From Acetobacteroides hydrogenigenes (lineage in GTDB: Bacteria > Bacteroidota > Bacteroidia > Bacteroidales > ZOR0009), in the NCBI RefSeq assembly GCF_004340205.1, contig NZ_SLWB01000003.1:124001-188000 (forward strand): a stretch of DNA of 64,000 nucleotides, written 5' to 3'. Made by a program: the position numbers and the translations under genes. Below the pieces are notes generated by a model. It made no database searches. It saw nothing but the letters and a program-made list of their open reading frames with translations, and was not told the DNA's origin. Every line of letters begins with the position of its first letter. The first letter of the stretch is position 1. This document shows, piece by piece, positions 46,610-56,101 of this stretch.

Positions 46610-46880
46610 GTATCTAAGCTGGAATTGCGCCATCGGCCCTTCCGACCCTCCAAATCTAGCTTAGATTTCCTCCATCCGACCCTCCGATCTGGCAAATCTA
46701 GCTTAGATTTTCTTCCTCCGACCCTCCGACCTGGCAAATCTAACTTAGATTTCCTCCATCCGACCCTCCAACCTGCCATGTCTAATTTAGATTTTTTTCC
46801 TTCAGTCCTCCGATCTGTTAATTCTAAGATAGAAATCCATCGTCCGAACCTACGATGTGGCAATTCTAGGCTTCGAAAAG
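46610..46880. repeat. Degenerate tandem array, 42-bp unit, about 6 copies
   Basis: Units start at 46610, 46652, 46694, 46736, 46778, 46820 and in part 46862; the period is exactly 42 bp. A unit reads AAATCTA-GCT-TAGATTT, then CTCCATCCGACCCTCCGA-N5. Each of the first full units has the perfect 7-bp palindrome AAATCTA/TAGATTT. Open frames exist on both strands (14-residue repeats such as KSKLDL), so a repeat protein on one strand cannot be ruled out, but symmetry suggests DNA or RNA structure. The gap 46359-47112 otherwise holds only the hairpin at 46933. Confidence 0.85.
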
Positions 46881-46932
46881 TTCAGCCGACAGCCCTCCCG
46901 TTTATTCCATAAAAGCAGAAGGCTTGGGAAGA

Positions 46933-46969
46933 ATAGAGGAGCGTACCGTTGGCCGATACGCTCCTCTAT
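46933..46969. terminator. Strong 13-bp hairpin between the array and phoU
   Basis: ATAGAGGAGCGTA (46933-46945) pairs perfectly with 46957-46969 over an 11-base loop. No long T run is next to it. It may end transcripts from the PP2C gene or from phoU on the other strand. Confidence 0.6.
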
Positions 46970-47112
46970 ACTCATTTTGTTCTATGGGGCTCCAGCTGTT
47001 TAGAACTAGGCCTGAGGTCTCGGGTAATGGAGTCCTTGGGCCTCGATTCCGCTTGACCTCCGAATATCATCGGATGCCATAAAATACCTTTGGTAGCCGA
47101 GCAGAGCCGAGG

Positions 47113-47775
47113 CTACTTCTTATCCTTATGCTTAATCACCTTTGCCTCGATGTAGAAGATGATTTCCTCGGCAATGTTGCTGCAGTGGTCGCCAATGCGC
47201 TCAATCTTGCGGATGATCGAGATCATGTCTAGCGCTTGGCGAATATTGTCGGGATGCGCCTTGATGTACTCCTCGATGATGGTGTTGGCCTTGCGGTTTA
47301 CCTCGTCGAGGATGTCGTCCTTCGAAAGGATGGATGCGGCCAGCTGCGGGTTCTCCTTGTCGAAGGCGATCTTAGCTTCGGAGAGCATCTCTATGGCATT
47401 CTTAAAAATGATCTCGAGGCTGGCCACCTGTGCAAGCTCCTTGTCGAAGCCGCTGGGGTGGTCGAGCGCAATCCGAGCCAATCCTTCGGCAAAGTCGCCA
47501 ATGCGCTCAATGTCGGAGTTAATCTTTAGGGTCGATAGCACCATTCTGAGGTCGATGGCTACCGGGTTGAAGAGCGCGATGATGTTCTCGCAGTCGCTGT
47601 CGATCTTCAGCTCGTAGGCGTTTACCCGTTTCTCGCGGGCTACCACCTCGTGGGCAAGGTCGATATTCCCGTTGATGCAGGCCTCCTGGGCCTTCTCGAG
47701 CTGGAAGAGCACCGTATGGAGCATGTTTCCCATCTCGGTCTTAAGCATATGGAGCTCGTTATCTAAGTGCGTCAT
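47113..47775 (-). CDS. phoU: Phosphate transport system regulator PhoU
   Basis: A 220-residue helical PhoU, with two three-helix bundles (DLRMVLSTLKINSDIERIGDFAEGLA and MISIIRKIERIGDHCSNIAEEIIFY are the two family signatures, given here by residue range about 75-100 and 180-210). PhoU links the Pst transporter to the PhoR/PhoB signal and limits phosphate uptake. It is last of the pst genes, 196 bases after pstB, and has its own -7 element. Confidence 0.95.
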   Translation of the reverse strand: MTHLDNELHMLKTEMGNMLHTVLFQLEKAQEACINGNIDLAHEVVAREKRVNAYELKIDSDCENIIALFNPVAIDLRMVLSTLKINSDIERIGDFAEGLARIALDHPSGFDKELAQVASLEIIFKNAIEMLSEAKIAFDKENPQLAASILSKDDILDEVNRKANTIIEEYIKAHPDNIRQALDMISIIRKIERIGDHCSNIAEEIIFYIEAKVIKHKDKK

Positions 47776-47790
47776 GGCGTTGTGTTTTTA

Positions 47791-47798
47791 CAAAGTTA
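47791..47798 (-). promoter_or_regulatory. -7 promoter element for phoU
   Basis: On the minus strand TAACTTTG fits TAnnTTTG, 15 bases before the ATG. It suggests phoU can be expressed apart from pstSCAB. A CCCTCC/GGAGGG remnant is nearby (47895-47912). Confidence 0.55.
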
Positions 47799-47971
47799 CT
47801 AAAGTTGGTTGTTATGGGGCGGAACTTATGGTTGTCAAATTAATAAGTCAAGGCTAGTTTCAAACGCTCAAATGCGTAATTGTTGCAGTTTATCCCCTCC
47901 TTGGAGGGAATAAACTATTTCAACTATGCGTTTGAGCCTATCATCAATCCCTATCTTTCAAAAGTATTCCA

Positions 47972-48724
47972 CTAACCAAACCTACCCGTAATGTAGTTCT
48001 GGGTTTGGATATGGTCGGGGTTGGTGAACACCTTTTTGGTATCGCCGTACTCTATAAGCTCGCCCATGTAGAAGAAGGCGGTATGGTCGCTTACGCGGCC
48101 AGCCTGCTGCATGTTGTGCGTCACGATTACGATGGTGTAGTTCGACTTGAGCTCGTAGATCAGCTCCTCGATCTTGGCGGTGGATATGGGGTCGAGCGCC
48201 GATGCGGGCTCGTCCATTAGCAGCACCGATGGCGATATGGCCAGCGCCCTAGCAATGCAAAGGCGCTGCTGCTGTCCGCCCGATAGCTCGAAGGCCGATT
48301 TCTTGAGCTTATCCTTAACCTCTTCCCAAAGGGCTGCCTGTACCAGCGATTCCTTTACCTTATCCTCTATGAAGCCTCTATTATTTTCCCCGTTTACGCG
48401 CAGGCCGTAGGCCACGTTCTCGAATATCGACTTTGGGAAAGGGTTGGGCTTCTGGAATACCATTCCCACATGCTTGCGCAGCTCGTCGATGTTTATGCCC
48501 TTGCGGTAGATGTCTTCACCATCAACGGCAATTAGGCCCGATATCTTTACCGAATCAATGAGGTCGTTCATGCGGTTGATGCAGCGCAGGAAGGTCGATT
48601 TTCCGCAGCCCGATGGCCCGATGAGGGCGGTAACGGTGTTGGGCTTCATCTTCATGTTGATGCCCTTTAGCGCGTGGAAGTCGCCGTAGTGTAGGTTTAC
48701 GTCTTTTGCCTCTATTTTATACAT
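47972..48724 (-). CDS. pstB: Phosphate ABC transporter ATP-binding protein PstB
   Basis: A 250-residue ABC ATPase: Walker [10 protein letters not shown], signature LSGGQQQRL, Walker B VLLMDEP, and the PstB-typical long [12 protein letters not shown] and [12 protein letters not shown] stretches. It powers phosphate uptake with PstA and PstC. It is one base from the pstA stop, so the two are co-translated. Confidence 0.97.
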   Translation of the reverse strand: MYKIEAKDVNLHYGDFHALKGINMKMKPNTVTALIGPSGCGKSTFLRCINRMNDLIDSVKISGLIAVDGEDIYRKGINIDELRKHVGMVFQKPNPFPKSIFENVAYGLRVNGENNRGFIEDKVKESLVQAALWEEVKDKLKKSAFELSGGQQQRLCIARALAISPSVLLMDEPASALDPISTAKIEELIYELKSNYTIVIVTHNMQQAGRVSDHTAFFYMGELIEYGDTKKVFTNPDHIQTQNYITGRFG

Positions 48725-48725
48725 G

Positions 48726-49604
48726 CTAGTTCATTTTTACTTTTTTGCTGAAATACTTGCGCAGCGCGTTGGCAATCAGGTTTACGAATAGAACCATGAT
48801 AACCAGCACCAGGGCTGTTCCGTAGGCCATGGTACGCGATGCCTCTAGGTCGGTGCCGCTGGTCGAGAGCACGTACAGGTGGTATGGCAGCGCCATTACC
48901 GGGTCGGTGATGCTCGATGGCAGCTTGGGCAGGAAGTAGGCCGCTGCGGTAAATAGGATAGGGGCTGTTTCGCCCGATACCCTACCGACTGAGAGCACCA
49001 GCCCTGTTACAATATTGGGGAAGGCCATGGGGAGCGTAACCCTGCGTATGGTTTCCAGCTTAGAGGCCCCAAGGGCGTAGCTGCCGTGGCGGAACGAGTT
49101 GTCGATGGATTTGAGCGCCTCCTCGGTGGTGCGGATCACAATGGGTAGCACCATGAGCCCGAGCGTTAGCGAGCCTGCAATGATGGAGGTGCCAAACTTG
49201 AGGTAGTTTACGAAGAGCGCCATTCCAAACATTCCGAATACGATGGATGGAATACCCGAAAGGTTGTTGGTCATCATGCGTACAAAGCGGATGAACCAGC
49301 CATTTTTAGCGTACTCGTTTACGTAAATCCCCGATAGCACCCCAATAGGGAAGGCAAAGATGATGCTTCCAGCAACTAGGCATAGCGTTCCAACAATGGC
49401 AGGGAAAATGCCTCCTTTGGTCATGCCATCCTTGGGCATCTTGGTGATGAAATCCCAGCTAATGGCTCCTGCTCCTTTGTAGATGATAAAGGAGAGGATG
49501 GTTACCAGTATGGCCACAACCAGGAAACTGAAAAAGCGGAATATCCAAAAGGCTACGCTTTGGCTCGCTCGTTTAGAGTTGTATATCGTATTTTTATCCT
49601 TCAT
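48726..49604 (-). CDS. pstA: Phosphate ABC transporter permease PstA
   Basis: A 292-residue permease with six membrane spans: family stretches [48 protein letters not shown] and [17 protein letters not shown]. It pairs with PstC. Twelve bases separate it from pstC. Confidence 0.96.
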   Translation of the reverse strand: MKDKNTIYNSKRASQSVAFWIFRFFSFLVVAILVTILSFIIYKGAGAISWDFITKMPKDGMTKGGIFPAIVGTLCLVAGSIIFAFPIGVLSGIYVNEYAKNGWFIRFVRMMTNNLSGIPSIVFGMFGMALFVNYLKFGTSIIAGSLTLGLMVLPIVIRTTEEALKSIDNSFRHGSYALGASKLETIRRVTLPMAFPNIVTGLVLSVGRVSGETAPILFTAAAYFLPKLPSSITDPVMALPYHLYVLSTSGTDLEASRTMAYGTALVLVIMVLFVNLIANALRKYFSKKVKMN

Positions 49605-49616
49605 AGTCTGTTGTCG

Positions 49617-50825
49617 TTATCGCTTAGAAATCTTCTTCTTGTTCGAGATGTAGTCTACCACAATGTTGATGATAAGCGTCATGATGAAAAGGATGGCTCC
49701 TAGGGCAAACAGCGCTTCGAAGTGGATACCTCCCTGTGGCGCCTCGCCCATTTCGGCGGCAATGGTGGCCGGAATGGTACGCACAGGCTCGAGCAGCGTT
49801 GTCGGAATGATTGCTGCGTTACCCGTAACCATTAGCACAGCCATGGTTTCGCCAATAGCACGACCAATACCAAGTATGGCTGCTGCTGCAATACCCGAGC
49901 TGGAGTAGGGGATAATGACCTTGTAGATGGTTTGCCAGTGGGTGGCTCCAAGGGCAAGGCTGGCCTCCTTCATTGCTCGTGGTGTGGTGCGTATGGCATC
50001 TTCCGATATGGTAATAATGGTAGGTAGTGCCATGATGGCAAGGATAAGGCTTCCTGCAAGGGCCGTCTCGCCAACGGGTAGGTTAAACAATTTCTGGATA
50101 AGTGGCACAATCACTATCAGCCCGAAGAAGCCGTAAACTACCGAAGGAATGCCTGCGAGTAGCTCTATTACGGGTTTTAGCCAGTTGCGAACTTTTGGGT
50201 TGGCAATCTCAGCCATGTAGATGGCTACCGATAGGCCTAGCGGTAGCGATATGAGTATGGCCCAAAGGCTAACCCATAGCGTTCCGGTAATTAGCGAAAA
50301 TGCGCCAAACTGAGCCGATGGTTGTGCCGTTGGAAACCATTCCTTTCCAAAGAAAAACTCCTTTAGCGTAAGCTTTTTCTCGGGAAGTATGCGTCCCTTG
50401 AAGCTCTTGTTGAGGTACATTTCCGGAACAAATGCTACGATGTTGGGAATGCTATCTACCACATTGCTGAGCAGCACGGGCAGGTTCTCGAAGTTGGCTC
50501 CAATTTGCTCTTCGGTGTAGTAGTTTACAATGTCTTCCACGCGGAAGAGCTTAATCTCTTCATCTTTACCTCCAACTTGCTTCCATCGGGTAATCTTTCC
50601 GTCGAAGATCTCCTTTATTTCGAACGAGCTGAGCTGCAATACCGGGTTACTCTTGTTTACGGCAAGCACAAACCCTTTTTCCATGGTGCTTTTATTAAAC
50701 AGCCCGGAACCTTCTCTGAAAAGGAATAGCACGATAAGCAAAACCGTAATGGTGGTAATGGTTCCGCTTAAGAAGAGTATCCCTTCCACGAATCTTTCTA
50801 CAAATCTTTTAAAGATGTTTTTCAC
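49617..50825 (-). CDS. pstC: Phosphate ABC transporter permease PstC with PstS-like loop
   Basis: A 402-residue permease, about 100 residues longer than the common PstC. After the first span (about 20-37) a periplasmic insert (about 45-170) holds GKITRWKQVGG at 76-86, very like GKITNWKQVGG of the PstS encoded upstream, and the preceding region (VNKSNPVLQLSSFEIKEIF) also matches PstS (HPSNKISRLTRQQLEDIF). The remaining spans (ISLPLGLSVAIYMAE, GIPSVVYGFFGL, GIGRAIGETMAV) are normal. The insert may bind or dock PstS. The stop is 12 bases before pstA. Confidence 0.93.
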   Translation of the reverse strand: MKNIFKRFVERFVEGILFLSGTITTITVLLIVLFLFREGSGLFNKSTMEKGFVLAVNKSNPVLQLSSFEIKEIFDGKITRWKQVGGKDEEIKLFRVEDIVNYYTEEQIGANFENLPVLLSNVVDSIPNIVAFVPEMYLNKSFKGRILPEKKLTLKEFFFGKEWFPTAQPSAQFGAFSLITGTLWVSLWAILISLPLGLSVAIYMAEIANPKVRNWLKPVIELLAGIPSVVYGFFGLIVIVPLIQKLFNLPVGETALAGSLILAIMALPTIITISEDAIRTTPRAMKEASLALGATHWQTIYKVIIPYSSSGIAAAAILGIGRAIGETMAVLMVTGNAAIIPTTLLEPVRTIPATIAAEMGEAPQGGIHFEALFALGAILFIMTLIINIVVDYISNKKKISKR

Positions 50826-50884
50826 TGTTTGCTGTTTTCAATTTATCTCACTTTAAACCGATCGCTTGTAGCTGCTCTATGCTG

Positions 50885-51703
50885 CTACTTAACGGGTATG
50901 TAACCATCTTCCTTTACTATTTGCTGTCCCTTAGGCGAGAGTATGAAGTTGATAAACGGATTCACCAACTTTTCGCGCTTTTGGTTGTAGAAGTAGTAAA
51001 GTGGACGGGTAATAGGATATTGTCCGGTTTGTGCATTTTGTAGAGTTGGCTCAACGTAGCCTTTCCCCTCGTATGATACGGATATAGGCTTAACCTTTTT
51101 GTTGAGGTAGGCAAGTCCTACATATCCAATTGCTCCCTTTGTTTGGCTGATGGATTGAATAACGGCACCTGTAGCAGCAAGGCTGAGGGCTGTTCTTGCA
51201 AAGTTCTTTTTGTTCATTACATGATCTTTAAAGAACTCGTAAGTACCCGAACTGGTTTCACGGGTGTACACGATGATGCGCATATCGGCACCACCTACCT
51301 GTTTCCAGTTGGTAATTTTTCCTGTAAAAATATCTTCGAGCTGCTGGCGGGTGAGCCTTGATATCTTATTGGATGGGTGTACAATTACCGATAGGACATC
51401 TTTTGCAATTTCTACCTGCTTATAGGTGATTTTTGCCGTTTGGATTTTTAGTTTCTCGTAGAACTTTAGAGGGCGCGACGACATGGCAATGTCGGTAGTT
51501 CCCTCAATTAGGGCTGCTATTCCAACTCCACTTCCACCTCCGGTAACCGCAATCGAAGTGCCTTTACTGGTTTTGTTGAATACTTCCGCTTCCTTTTGGG
51601 TAAGAGGGAGCGTGGTGTCGCTTCCCATAATCCTTACCGTTTGGCCGAAAGCTGCTGCCGAAATTAGCAATGTTGCTGCTGTTAGGATTAGCCAATTTCT
51701 CAT
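50885..51703 (-). CDS. pstS: Phosphate-binding protein PstS
   Basis: A 272-residue periplasmic phosphate-binding protein. A signal peptide ends before QTVRIMGSDTTLPL; ligand-site segments are GSDTT, GGGSGVG and the GTTDIAMSSR motif. It delivers phosphate to PstCA. ATG 51703 starts the signal peptide; an ATG nine bases upstream is possible. It is first in the pstSCAB operon; 59 bases separate it from pstC. Confidence 0.95.
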   Translation of the reverse strand: MRNWLILTAATLLISAAAFGQTVRIMGSDTTLPLTQKEAEVFNKTSKGTSIAVTGGGSGVGIAALIEGTTDIAMSSRPLKFYEKLKIQTAKITYKQVEIAKDVLSVIVHPSNKISRLTRQQLEDIFTGKITNWKQVGGADMRIIVYTRETSSGTYEFFKDHVMNKKNFARTALSLAATGAVIQSISQTKGAIGYVGLAYLNKKVKPISVSYEGKGYVEPTLQNAQTGQYPITRPLYYFYNQKREKLVNPFINFILSPKGQQIVKEDGYIPVK

Positions 51704-52128
51704 ATGCGCCATATTAGAATTCTGTTTCTTTGTTAAAAGGACTCCTGTTGGCTGTTTTAGTAACAGCTAGCAGTTTGAGTAAGTTCTAATCGTAAGCCGA
51801 TAATCCAGTAGAACTTGCTATTGGTAGCATTACGTTTACATCTCCTTAATCTTACTGCCTTTTAAGGTTTCTTAGGTTAAGAGGATTAATTCTTTTCCTC
51901 TTGATAACAAAGAAACAGTACGTTCGTTACTGCTGGTTTAATGGCGCTTGAATAAATTGTTAAGAATGTCGCCAGTAGGTAAATTGAAAGCTACGAGGAG
52001 GTAATGTAAAATTAACATAGCATATAAAACAGCTATGGCAGCAGCTTATACCCAGATTTGTATTTATATTATGTATTTAACTTATAGAAGGCTAACGCTG
52101 AAAGATATAAGATAACAAAACATGCTTG
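51704..52128. other. Upstream region of the pst operon
   Basis: The gap is AT-rich, with a hairpin AAGAGGA...TCCTCTT (51879-51885 and 51896-51902) and several TTAAC/TTAAG words that may be Pho-type regulator sites. No gene is seen and no clear TAnnTTTG. Confidence 0.35.
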
Positions 52129-52749
52129 CTAGTCTACTATAACCTTAATATCGACTTTTTCTCTAAGAACGCTTAATCCTATGCGTGTGCAGTTACCCTT
52201 AAGCATATAGTAAAGCACTTGGCTTATTTGATGGCTTGAAATTTTTTTTGAGCACAGTAGCCCATTGGGACGATATAGCGTTTCAATTCCTGATAGGTAT
52301 ACTTGGCAAGCAATTTCTATATCGATATCCGACTCAAAGAGTTCTTCTCGTATCCCTTTGATGAATATTCGTTTTACTATATCGACTAGGTCTTGTCGAC
52401 GTTGAAAAAAGATATTTAGCATGGGATTAGTTTTAACTACACCTATTTTCTGCTCGTAAAGCGGTGTGCAATCCCGAAAAACTGGGCCAATGCTGTGGCC
52501 TATGTAGATTAACGAGGAAATGGGGTTTGAATAATGGTTTAGGTTCTCTTTTGTTTCCTCTATCTTACTTTTGAGATAGGAGTCTAGCACGCATTCGAAT
52601 AGCTGCTGCTTGCTATCGAAGTAGTTGTAGATGGTTTTTTTTGTTATACCTAATCTGGTTGCAATTTCGTCAACCTTCATTTTGGGGTTGTTTGTTTCTA
52701 TTAATAGGTTTGTAATTCTTGATATATAGTGCAGTCTTCTAGATTTCAT
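52129..52749 (-). CDS. TetR-family transcriptional regulator (downstream of the efflux operon)
   Basis: A 206-residue regulator. The N-terminal helix-turn-helix (about 10-55) shows MKVDEIATRLGITKKTIYNYFDSKQQLFECVL; the helical ligand domain follows. It is on the same strand as the RND genes but 187 bases after the pump, so it may be a separate unit or a readthrough member. The frame is open upstream to 52806; ATG 52749 fits the family. Confidence 0.88.
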   Translation of the reverse strand: MKSRRLHYISRITNLLIETNNPKMKVDEIATRLGITKKTIYNYFDSKQQLFECVLDSYLKSKIEETKENLNHYSNPISSLIYIGHSIGPVFRDCTPLYEQKIGVVKTNPMLNIFFQRRQDLVDIVKRIFIKGIREELFESDIDIEIACQVYLSGIETLYRPNGLLCSKKISSHQISQVLYYMLKGNCTRIGLSVLREKVDIKVIVD

Positions 52750-52936
52750 GTTAAGAGTATTTTTGGTGTCAACAAATAGGAACAACCACACGGTTGCTAT
52801 CAACATTATCTTTTAGCTAGTTGAGGCTCCATATTGTCCCTTTCATGGTTTGCATAGCTTGCCCGAAGCGCATAATACGGAGCCGTCAATTAGCTTTGAA
52901 AGACCTTTAAGGTCGTAAAGTTAGTCTATAATTCCA

Positions 52937-55900
52937 TTAGTTTTTTACCTCTTCGAATTGTCCTTTTGATACGATTTCCGTAGGAATAAGATCATTAGAC
53001 TTTTTGCTCTTTTTTACCATTTTATCGAGGATAACGTAAAGCACAGGAACAATAATGTATGAGAGAATCATCGAACTAGAAAGACCTCCTACAAGCACCC
53101 ATCCAAGTCCACTTTTCCATTCGGCACCAGCGCCCGCTGCTAGGGCAATAGGTAGCAAGCCTACGATTAGGGCAAGGTTGGTCATAAGAATAGGGCGGAA
53201 GCGGACTGCAGTAGCGTCAAGAACTGCCTTTACAGGATTTTCTCCTTTTTCCTGTAATCCATTGGCAAAGTCAACCACCAGAATCGCATTCTTAGCCACA
53301 AGTCCCATAAGCATAATGATACCCATGATTGAGAATAGGCTTAAGCTTTTACCTGCTAAGGCTAGTGCTAGTAGCGCTCCAATAATTGAAAGCGGTAACG
53401 ATAGCATCACTACCATTGGATAAACGAAGCTGTCGTAAAGAGCAACCATGATAAGATACATAAATATTATGGAGGCAGCAAGAGCAATAAGCAAGCTGGC
53501 AAACGATTCGCCCTGTCGCTCCATATCTCCGGCATAAATTACGTTGACACCGGCTGGCATGTTGGTTTTTGCCAATTTTGCCTTAATTTCTTCACCTACA
53601 GTACCGATTGTTTTCCCGATTAGGTTGCCAGAAATTCTAACCGATGGCATTCTATTATATCGGTTTAATGTCGAAGGACTTTCGCTTTCGCAGATGTCTG
53701 CAACTTGGGACAACTTCACCAGTTGCCCCGATCGGTTTACAAAAGAGATGTTTTCTACGTCGCTTTTGCTTTTGCGGTCAAATTCGTCTAGTGCAATTAG
53801 TAGGTCGTACTCGTTATTCCCATCGCGATATTTTAAATCGCGGTTGCCCTCGTACGACATGTACATTTGTGCCCCTATTTCTCCAATGGTAAGTCCTAGC
53901 CTTGCAAGTTTTTCACGATCGAATTTTACCACTACCTCTTTATCTCCGTTTTCAATAGAAGACTCCACATCGCTTGTGCCTTGTATGGAACGGAGTTCCT
54001 TGGTTACAACCTCGCTGTACTCCTTTACTTTGTCGAAGTTGCTACCTTGCACGTAGATCTCTATTGGAGTAGCGGTATTCCCCATCATAGAAATCTCCTC
54101 TACCTTAAATTTAGGGCCAGGGAAGGTGCTGTTCAACTCGTTTTGTAGCTTTTTAGCGAATAGTTTTGCGGATAGTTTTCGCTTGTCTTTGGGAACCATT
54201 TTGACGATAAACTCTGCGCAGTATGGAGTTTCGAGAATAGAGATGCTACCTCCCTTGGATCCAACTTTGGTGTATATGTGCTTAATCTCAGGATGCTCAA
54301 GCATCTTTTTTTCAATAACAAGACAAGTATTGTTAGTTTGTTCAAGGGTAGAGCTACGGTCTAGCTCCATTGCCATGATAAACTCGCCTTGATCGCCGGT
54401 ATCCATAAATTCGGTTTGGATAAAACCCTTTGAAACAAGTGCAAACGAGCCGAAAAGCATTGCAGTTGCAATTCCAATGATAGCGATCTTGTGCTTTAAT
54501 GACCATTGTGTTGCAGAAATGATAAGATCTTTGGCTTTTTCAATCAAGCGCTCGAACGAAAGCAAAAATCTATCGAATATTTTGGCCCGGTTAAATTCCT
54601 TAAGCTTCCCAAAACGAGAGGTGAGAAGAGGAACCAACGTAAATGAAACTAAAAGACTAAGCAGTATGGAGATAACAATAACGAGCGAGAATGAGCGCAG
54701 CAGTTGTCCTGTAACACCTCCTGTAAGCCCTATAGGTAAGAATACCGCTATGAGAACGATGGTTATTGATGTTACGGTAAGTCCCAATTCTTTTGCGGCA
54801 TCAAGCGATGCTCTCCATCGAGTTTTCCCCATCTCTAGGTGTCGGTAAATGTTCTCGAGGATAACAATAGCATCGTCTACAATGGCCCCTACAACAATCG
54901 ATAGGGCTAGTAGTGTTAGCAGGTTAAGAGAGAATCCGAACAGATGGAAAAATATGAATGTGGAGATGATTGATGTTGGAATTGATATGAATATAAATAT
55001 CAGGTTACGGAATGTATGCAAAAAGAGCAGCATGGTAACTGACACTAGAATAATAGCGAATAAGAGATCGAACATTACTCCGTCTACAGCCTCTTTGGTA
55101 AAGTCTGAGGTGTCGCTGGCTATAATGAACTTCAATCCTTTTGCGCTGTACTCATTCTCAAATTTGGTCAACTCTTCCTTAACTTCCTTGCTGATATTTA
55201 CAGCATTGCCATCAGGTTGTTTTTGAATGCTGAGGCCAAGAGCTGGCTGCCCGTTAATACGGGTGTTTTTTGTGGCCTTTTTTATGCCATCTACCACATT
55301 GGCTACATCGCTAATCTTAACTACCGATCCTGTAGGGGTGGTTTTAATTACAAGATTGCGGATTTGGTCGAGATTGGTAAATTTGCCGGCAAGCCTTACA
55401 ATTAGCTTGTTATTTTCATCTTTAACTTTCCCCGTTGGAAAGTCGACATTGGCAGTTTCAATGGTTTGTTTAATCTGTAAAAGAGAAATTCCATATTGCT
55501 CAAGTTTCTGAACATTTGCCTTTACCTCAATTTCTCGTTGGTTACCGCCTATGATGTCAACCTGAGCGACACCTTTAATTTGCTGAAGCCTTGGCTTAAT
55601 TTCTTTGTCTACAAGGTCGTAAAACTCTTTATCTGGGATGTTCGATTTTGAGGCAATACTCATAATCGGGAACATGTTGAGGTCGAATTTCATGAACTCA
55701 GGCTCTTCGCTATTCTCTGGTAGATCGTTCTTGATGGCGTTAACCTTTCGTTCGCATTCCTGCAGCGACAGATCGGCATTAACACCATCTTTATACTCAA
55801 TCAACACCATCGAAACGCTTTCGAACGAGTAGGATTTGATTTTATCGATACCTTCGATTGCTGATACGGCATCTTCAACTTTTTTGGTTACCGAGTTTTC

Positions 55901-56077
55901 AACTTCCGATGGAGCTGCTCCAGGGTAAACGGTCATCACAGCATTAACAGGGATATCCATGCTGGGAAATAGTTCCTTGTTCAGCATGGTGTAGCCAAAT
56001 AGGCCTGCCAGTGCCAGAATGGTAAAGATAACGATAGGTATCGTCAAGCGTTTTACCGATAATTCTGTTATATTCAT
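52937..56077 (-). CDS. RND efflux pump, HAE1/AcrB-type
   Basis: A 1046-residue inner-membrane RND transporter. N-terminus LSVKRLTIPIVIFTILALAGLFGY; the proton-relay DD pair is in IVDDAIVILEN of TM4; twelve spans and two large periplasmic loops are expected. It exports hydrophobic drugs or toxic metabolites with proton motive force. It is 24 bases after its adaptor gene. The substrate cannot be told from sequence. Confidence 0.95.
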   Translation of the reverse strand: MNITELSVKRLTIPIVIFTILALAGLFGYTMLNKELFPSMDIPVNAVMTVYPGAAPSEVENSVTKKVEDAVSAIEGIDKIKSYSFESVSMVLIEYKDGVNADLSLQECERKVNAIKNDLPENSEEPEFMKFDLNMFPIMSIASKSNIPDKEFYDLVDKEIKPRLQQIKGVAQVDIIGGNQREIEVKANVQKLEQYGISLLQIKQTIETANVDFPTGKVKDENNKLIVRLAGKFTNLDQIRNLVIKTTPTGSVVKISDVANVVDGIKKATKNTRINGQPALGLSIQKQPDGNAVNISKEVKEELTKFENEYSAKGLKFIIASDTSDFTKEAVDGVMFDLLFAIILVSVTMLLFLHTFRNLIFIFISIPTSIISTFIFFHLFGFSLNLLTLLALSIVVGAIVDDAIVILENIYRHLEMGKTRWRASLDAAKELGLTVTSITIVLIAVFLPIGLTGGVTGQLLRSFSLVIVISILLSLLVSFTLVPLLTSRFGKLKEFNRAKIFDRFLLSFERLIEKAKDLIISATQWSLKHKIAIIGIATAMLFGSFALVSKGFIQTEFMDTGDQGEFIMAMELDRSSTLEQTNNTCLVIEKKMLEHPEIKHIYTKVGSKGGSISILETPYCAEFIVKMVPKDKRKLSAKLFAKKLQNELNSTFPGPKFKVEEISMMGNTATPIEIYVQGSNFDKVKEYSEVVTKELRSIQGTSDVESSIENGDKEVVVKFDREKLARLGLTIGEIGAQMYMSYEGNRDLKYRDGNNEYDLLIALDEFDRKSKSDVENISFVNRSGQLVKLSQVADICESESPSTLNRYNRMPSVRISGNLIGKTIGTVGEEIKAKLAKTNMPAGVNVIYAGDMERQGESFASLLIALAASIIFMYLIMVALYDSFVYPMVVMLSLPLSIIGALLALALAGKSLSLFSIMGIIMLMGLVAKNAILVVDFANGLQEKGENPVKAVLDATAVRFRPILMTNLALIVGLLPIALAAGAGAEWKSGLGWVLVGGLSSSMILSYIIVPVLYVILDKMVKKSKKSNDLIPTEIVSKGQFEEVKN

Positions 56078-56101
56078 CGTTTTACTCTTTGTTATTTCCT
56101 G

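Noticed and set aside
46558-46912. Repeat proteins on both strands of the 42-bp array
   Set aside because: Both strands are open because 42 is a multiple of three. No promoter is seen, so I list the array as a DNA repeat and leave the coding option to the findings.
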